Shown here one piece after another: positions 6,904-10,518 of a stretch of 10,518 bases of DNA. The DNA is from Flavobacteriaceae bacterium (lineage in GTDB: Bacteria > Bacteroidota > Bacteroidia > Flavobacteriales > Flavobacteriaceae): NCBI GenBank assembly GCA_947461915.1, contig CANHNG010000031.1:1-10518 (forward strand), written 5' to 3'. The notes below the pieces were generated by a model. The model was not told where the DNA came from and did not search any database. It saw only the letters and a list, made by a program, of their open reading frames with translations. Every line of letters starts with the position of its first letter. Positions within the stretch are counted from its first letter, which is position 1. Made by a program: the position numbers and the translations under genes.

Positions 6904-9306
6904 ATGATTTCAAAGAAAATTATTGCCGTATTCCTATTTTTTTTAATTGCATTAACTTCCTTTTCCCAAAACAGGAGCTTTAGTGAAACAGCGAAGCAAA
7001 AATTTACGCTAAGCGGAACCATTACCGATGCCAGCAGCAATGAAACTCTAATTGGTATAAATGTTTCAATTCTAGAATTGAGAACAAATGTCACTACAAA
7101 TGAATATGGTTTTTATTCGATAACAGTTCCTAAAGGAGATTACACTTTACAGGTTAGTTATTTAGGCTACCAATCTATCGATGAAAAGATTCAATTATCG
7201 CAAAACATTAAAAAAAGTTTCAAACTGAAAAGTAGCGAGCAACAGCTGCAGGAGGTTGTGGTTAGTGCCAATAAAAAAAGTGCCAATATCAAAACTCCCG
7301 AAATGAGCGTTAACAAACTCACTATGGCAACCGTCAAAAAAATGCCTGTAGTTTTGGGAGAAGCTGATATTTTGAAATCTATTTTATTGCTTCCAGGAGT
7401 TACAAGTGCCGGTGAAGGACAATCCGGATTTAACGTTCGTGGCGGAGGCGCAGACCAAAATTTAATTTTATTGGATGAAGCAACTATATTCAATTCGTCC
7501 CATGTTTTTGGTTTTTTCTCCGTATTTAATCCGGACGCCATCAAAGATTTAAAGTTATATAAGGGTGGTATTCCAGCTCGTTTTGGAGGAAGAGCTTCAT
7601 CGGTTTTGGATATTTACCAAAAAGAAGGGAATAACAACTCCTTTCATATAAATGGAGGTATTGGCTTAATCTCCAGCCGCCTATTAGCCGAGGGCCCAAT
7701 TGTAAAAGATAAAGGTTCATTCCTTATCGGAGCAAGAACATCCTATGCTCACTTGTTCCTTAAACTGGCAGGTAATAAGAATTCGGCTTCCTTTTATGAT
7801 TTAAATGCCAAATTAAATTATAAATTAAACGACAACAATAGCCTTTATATTTCAAGTTATTTTGGAAGGGATTTATTCAACATAAGCGAACAGTTCCAAA
7901 ACACATACGGAAACAGCACCTTCAATTTAAGATGGAATCATATATTTTCAGAGCGATTATTTTCTAATGTTTCCGCTATTTTTAGTGATTATTATTATGG
8001 ATTAACCATTACCTCTGTCGGTTTTGATTGGCAATCGAGCATTAAAAACTTTAATTTGAAATACGATTTAAAATACTATATGAATGACAAAATCAAATTG
8101 AATTTTGGTTTAAATTCTATTTATTATAAATTCAATCCTGGAACAATTGCACCAATAGATGAAGCTTCAAGCATCAATTTCAGTCAACTAGATAAAAAAA
8201 ATGCTTATGAACATTCAATTTATGCTGAAGCAGAACATCAAGCTACTGAAAAATTGTCTTTTTTATATGGCTTACGCTATAGTATATTTTACAGATTGGG
8301 AGCTTCCAGTATCAATTTATATAAAGACAATCAAGCGGTCACTTTTGATGACCGACTCAAGATATACGAAAAAGGAGTTCCAATTGGCACTAAAACTTAT
8401 GGCTATAGTGAAGTAATCACTTCCTTTTCGAACCTAGAACCCCGTTTTTCGAGTTCTTATGTATTAGACGAAAAATCTTCGTTAAAAGCAAGTTATAACC
8501 GAATGGTGCAATACCTGCAGTTAGTTTCAAACACGGCCTCACCCATGCCATTGGATATTTGGACCCCGAGCGACCAATACATAAAACCTCAAATCGCAGA
8601 TCAAGTTGCCGTTGGCTATTTTAGAAATTTCAAGGACGACATGTATTCTTTAGAAATTGAAAGTTTTTACAAAAAAGTTAAAAACAGAATTGACTACATT
8701 GATGGCGCAGATTTAATTGCGAACAACGCCATCGAACAAGTCGTGCTCAATGGTCAATTGAGAACCTACGGTTTAGAATTAATACTTCGCAAAAATACCG
8801 GGAGATTCAACGGTTGGATTGCTTATACGTTATCCAATTCCGAACAACAAACTCCAGGTAGAACTCCAACTGAATCCGGAATCAACAACGGAAATTGGTA
8901 TAAATCGGGCTATCACAAATTACATAATTTGGCTGTAACGGCCAATTATAGTTTAAATCCAAAATGGTCCTTCGGAGGCAACTTCATTCTTCAGTCGGGC
9001 CAACCGGTCACTTTTCCGGACGGCCAATATGAATATCAAGGAATCGTTGTTCCGAGCTATGGCCGAAGAAACAAAAACAACCTACCTTTATACCACCATT
9101 TAGATATCTCAGCAACTTACATTCCTAAACCCAATAAAAGAAAAGGATGGCAAGGCGAATGGGTATTTAGCATTTACAATATCTACAATCGAAAAAACGC
9201 AGCTTCCATTAGCTTCAGGGAAAACCAGACCTCTGGTGCAAACGAAGCTGTTAAGTTGTCCATTTTCGGAGCAGTGCCATCCGTAAGTTATAATTTCAAA
9301 TTCTAA
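6904..9306 (+). CDS. TonB-dependent outer-membrane receptor with N-terminal carboxypeptidase-like domain
   Basis: This 800-residue protein begins with a Sec signal peptide (KK, then hydrophobic 6-17, likely cut after Ser21 before QN). Residues about 35-118 form a carboxypeptidase-D-regulatory-like beta domain (LSGTITDASSNETLIGINV, YTLQVSYLGYQ). LQEVVVSANK (115-124) is the TonB-box-like link. A plug domain follows (about 125-240), with the motifs GFNVRGGGADQNLILLDEA (175-193), FGFFSVFNPDAI (202-213) and LYKGGIPARFGGRASSVLD (218-236). The remainder is beta-barrel and ends in aromatic Phe (VSYNFKF). It should bind a ligand at the surface and import it with TonB-ExbBD energy. At 800 residues it is shorter than typical SusC proteins (about 1000), and its partner is not SusD-like. 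The substrate is unknown. It overlaps nothing and leads a two-gene operon. No sigma/anti-sigma pair is adjacent. Confidence 0.93.
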   Translation: MISKKIIAVFLFFLIALTSFSQNRSFSETAKQKFTLSGTITDASSNETLIGINVSILELRTNVTTNEYGFYSITVPKGDYTLQVSYLGYQSIDEKIQLSQNIKKSFKLKSSEQQLQEVVVSANKKSANIKTPEMSVNKLTMATVKKMPVVLGEADILKSILLLPGVTSAGEGQSGFNVRGGGADQNLILLDEATIFNSSHVFGFFSVFNPDAIKDLKLYKGGIPARFGGRASSVLDIYQKEGNNNSFHINGGIGLISSRLLAEGPIVKDKGSFLIGARTSYAHLFLKLAGNKNSASFYDLNAKLNYKLNDNNSLYISSYFGRDLFNISEQFQNTYGNSTFNLRWNHIFSERLFSNVSAIFSDYYYGLTITSVGFDWQSSIKNFNLKYDLKYYMNDKIKLNFGLNSIYYKFNPGTIAPIDEASSINFSQLDKKNAYEHSIYAEAEHQATEKLSFLYGLRYSIFYRLGASSINLYKDNQAVTFDDRLKIYEKGVPIGTKTYGYSEVITSFSNLEPRFSSSYVLDEKSSLKASYNRMVQYLQLVSNTASPMPLDIWTPSDQYIKPQIADQVAVGYFRNFKDDMYSLEIESFYKKVKNRIDYIDGADLIANNAIEQVVLNGQLRTYGLELILRKNTGRFNGWIAYTLSNSEQQTPGRTPTESGINNGNWYKSGYHKLHNLAVTANYSLNPKWSFGGNFILQSGQPVTFPDGQYEYQGIVVPSYGRRNKNNLPLYHHLDISATYIPKPNKRKGWQGEWVFSIYNIYNRKNAASISFRENQTSGANEAVKLSIFGAVPSVSYNFKF

Positions 9307-9310
9307 AATT

Positions 9311-10132
9311 ATGAAAATCTCAAAATATATTTCGCTGATCGTTTTCACACTATTCTTATTGAGTTGTGAAGAAGTAGTTAATGTAGATTTGGATACTGCT
9401 TCACCTAGACTCGTTGTCGATGCAGCAATCAATTGGCAAAAAGGAACCACAGAAGCAGAACAAAAAATTATTTTATCCACCACCACCAGTTTTTACAGTA
9501 ATGTGATTCCTATAGTCTCAGGAGCAACTGTTTCAGTTAAAAGTAGTGATGATTTAATTTATATTTTTAATGAAGTTTCCAATACAGGCGAGTATAAATG
9601 CATCGATTTCAAGCCCATTATTGGGGAAACTTATACCCTAACGGTAATATATAACGGAGAAACCTACACTGCAACCGAAACCATGCAATCCGTAACTGCC
9701 ATAGATGAGATTAAACCAAAGAACGATGGTGGTTTTTCGGGCAAGGATTATGGAATCGAAGTTTATTTTAAAGATCCAATCGCTGAAAATTTCTATATGG
9801 TAAAGTTTATGCCTGAAATTTATAAATCACCCCGTTTTCGAGTTATCGGTGATAAGTTCACAAACGGAAATCAAAAATCTTGGAGATTTAGTGACGAGGA
9901 TTTAAAACAAGGAACTCGTATTGACATCACTCATTACGGAATCTCAGAGGCCTATTACAACTATATGAACAAAATCATATCCATAGCCAGTAGTTCCGCA
10001 GGTGGAAGTCCTTTTCAAACTCCTCCTGCAACCGTTAGAGGGAATATTGTCAACTCAACTGATGCTGCAAATTATGCTTTAGGTTATTTTTCTTTGAGTG
10101 AAGTTGATGTTACAAATTATGTCATTCAATAA
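9311..10132 (+). CDS. DUF4249-type outer-membrane lipoprotein, partner of the TonB-dependent receptor
   Basis: This 273-residue lipoprotein precursor has a basic N-terminus (MKISK), a hydrophobic segment and the lipobox LLSC, with Cys19 to be lipidated. Two glutamates follow the cysteine, and acidic residues there favour surface export of lipoproteins in several Bacteroidota. The mature part is beta-rich, with an Ig-like section (about 65-115: GATVSVKSSDD, GETYTLTV). The C-terminal block FQTPPATVRGNIVN (235-248), NYALGYF and terminal VIQ is typical of the DUF4249 family as I know it. The gene starts 4 bp after the receptor stop, so the two are cotranscribed and very probably work together, the lipoprotein perhaps as a surface lid or ligand-binding partner as SusD is for SusC. 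That role is inferred from position only; the family has no established function that I know of. Confidence 0.85.
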   Translation: MKISKYISLIVFTLFLLSCEEVVNVDLDTASPRLVVDAAINWQKGTTEAEQKIILSTTTSFYSNVIPIVSGATVSVKSSDDLIYIFNEVSNTGEYKCIDFKPIIGETYTLTVIYNGETYTATETMQSVTAIDEIKPKNDGGFSGKDYGIEVYFKDPIAENFYMVKFMPEIYKSPRFRVIGDKFTNGNQKSWRFSDEDLKQGTRIDITHYGISEAYYNYMNKIISIASSSAGGSPFQTPPATVRGNIVNSTDAANYALGYFSLSEVDVTNYVIQ

Positions 10133-10194
10133 ATAGCTAATTCTTTCTGATTTTTGGATTTTTCATACATTTACAAAAATTCTGAATTCTATAT

Positions 10195-10220
10195 TCTGAA
10201 ATCAAAAATCTGAAATCAAA
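10195..10220. repeat. Direct repeat of TCTGAAATCAAA before the thiamine pyrophosphokinase start
   Basis: Two exact 12-base copies (10195-10206 and 10209-10220) are separated by AA; the last base of the second copy is the A of the ATG start codon. A further partial copy (TCTGAA) lies just upstream. The 10133-10219 gap also has TACATTTA (10166-10173), one base off the -7 consensus but without a -33 partner. Confidence 0.75.
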
Positions 10221-10518
10221 TGTCTTCACACCATATTGTCCGCGATGACCAAGAACCAGCTTTAATTATTGCTAACGGTGCTTCCTGTAACATCGAATTA
10301 TTGGGACAATTACTCGAATGGTCGCCTTTTGTTATTGTGTTGGACTCCGCCATGGGGCGCGTCGTGGAATTGGGAATAAAAGTCGATGTTTTATTGGGAG
10401 ATTTCGACCGCGGTTTCGATGCCAATTATTATAAAGAAACGCATTTTCCATTAGAAATTGTCCACACGCCAGACCAAAACAAAACCGATTTAGAGAAAGC
10501 CTTCGATTATCTTATAGA
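10220..10518 (+). CDS. Thiamine pyrophosphokinase (partial, 3' end outside window)
   Basis: The first 99 codons are present. The enzyme transfers pyrophosphate from ATP to thiamine, making the cofactor thiamine diphosphate in the cytoplasm. Family marks are LIIANGASC (15-23), the Asp-containing strand VIVLDSA (38-44), GDFDR (60-64), matching the GDFDS motif of the catalytic domain with Arg in the last place, and DQNKTDLEKAFDYL (85-98), the nucleotide/Mg-binding segment. The ATG at 10220 gives MSSHHIVRDDQEP and the conserved frame begins soon after, so this start is likely. The gene lies 87 bp after the lipoprotein gene with no obvious terminator between, so read-through from the receptor operon is possible. 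No riboswitch-like structure is visible upstream, and the gap is too short for a typical TPP element. Confidence 0.88.
   Translation, partial: MSSHHIVRDDQEPALIIANGASCNIELLGQLLEWSPFVIVLDSAMGRVVELGIKVDVLLGDFDRGFDANYYKETHFPLEIVHTPDQNKTDLEKAFDYLI

Noticed and set aside
7191..7544. 117-codon open frame on the minus strand inside the receptor gene
   Set aside because: It is antisense to a well-supported gene, has no recognisable domain, and its composition is explained by the coding bias of the plus strand. The same applies to the 125-codon minus frame at 9109-9486 and the minus frames within icd.
10154..10173. Promoter for the thiamine pyrophosphokinase gene
   Set aside because: TTG (10154-10156) and TACATTTA (10166-10173) are separated by only 9 bases, too short for a Bacteroidota -33/-7 pair; no better pair was found.

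Overview
The window looks like a chromosomal stretch from a low-GC member of the Flavobacteriaceae (Bacteroidota), most like Flavobacterium. The evidence is the gene content: a PUR-domain protein, a cyclophilin-FKBP fusion, monomeric isocitrate dehydrogenase, and a TonB-dependent receptor with a DUF4249-type lipoprotein. Four intergenic regions also carry Bacteroidota-type -7 boxes (TAnnTTTG), and Shine-Dalgarno sequences are weak or absent. No phage, IS, CRISPR, rRNA or tRNA was found.

Layout. 1-788 (+): 3' part of an ABC exporter, covering its ATP-binding domain. 859-1239 (+): a small PUR-family nucleic-acid-binding protein, then a clear terminator. 1339-1896 (+): a thioredoxin/peroxiredoxin-like gene interrupted by an in-frame TGA where the family has glycine. 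1897-2058: convergent intergenic space with a 21-base-arm palindrome (REP-like) and a minus-strand terminator. 2059-2991 (-): dual-family immunophilin (cyclophilin plus FKBP). 2992-3108: divergent promoter region. 3109-3795 (+): trmD. 3904-4254 (+): rplS, with its own -7 box, a possible structured leader and a strong terminator. 4305-4546: gene-free promoter region. 4547-6769 (+): monomeric NADP-isocitrate dehydrogenase and terminator. 6904-9306 and 9311-10132 (+): a two-gene outer-membrane unit made of a TonB-dependent receptor and a lipoprotein. 10220 to the end (+): 5' part of thiamine pyrophosphokinase.

How the genes relate. Most are independent housekeeping units: export, translation (trmD/rplS), protein folding, TCA cycle and thiamine cofactor synthesis. 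The only tight operon is the receptor-lipoprotein pair, separated by 4 bp, which probably takes up an unidentified ligand across the outer membrane. I see no convincing wholly new multi-gene system. The points most worth a second look are the nonsense codon in the thioredoxin-like gene, the possible rplS leader RNA, the convergent palindrome, the fused immunophilin and the uncharacterised receptor/lipoprotein pair.
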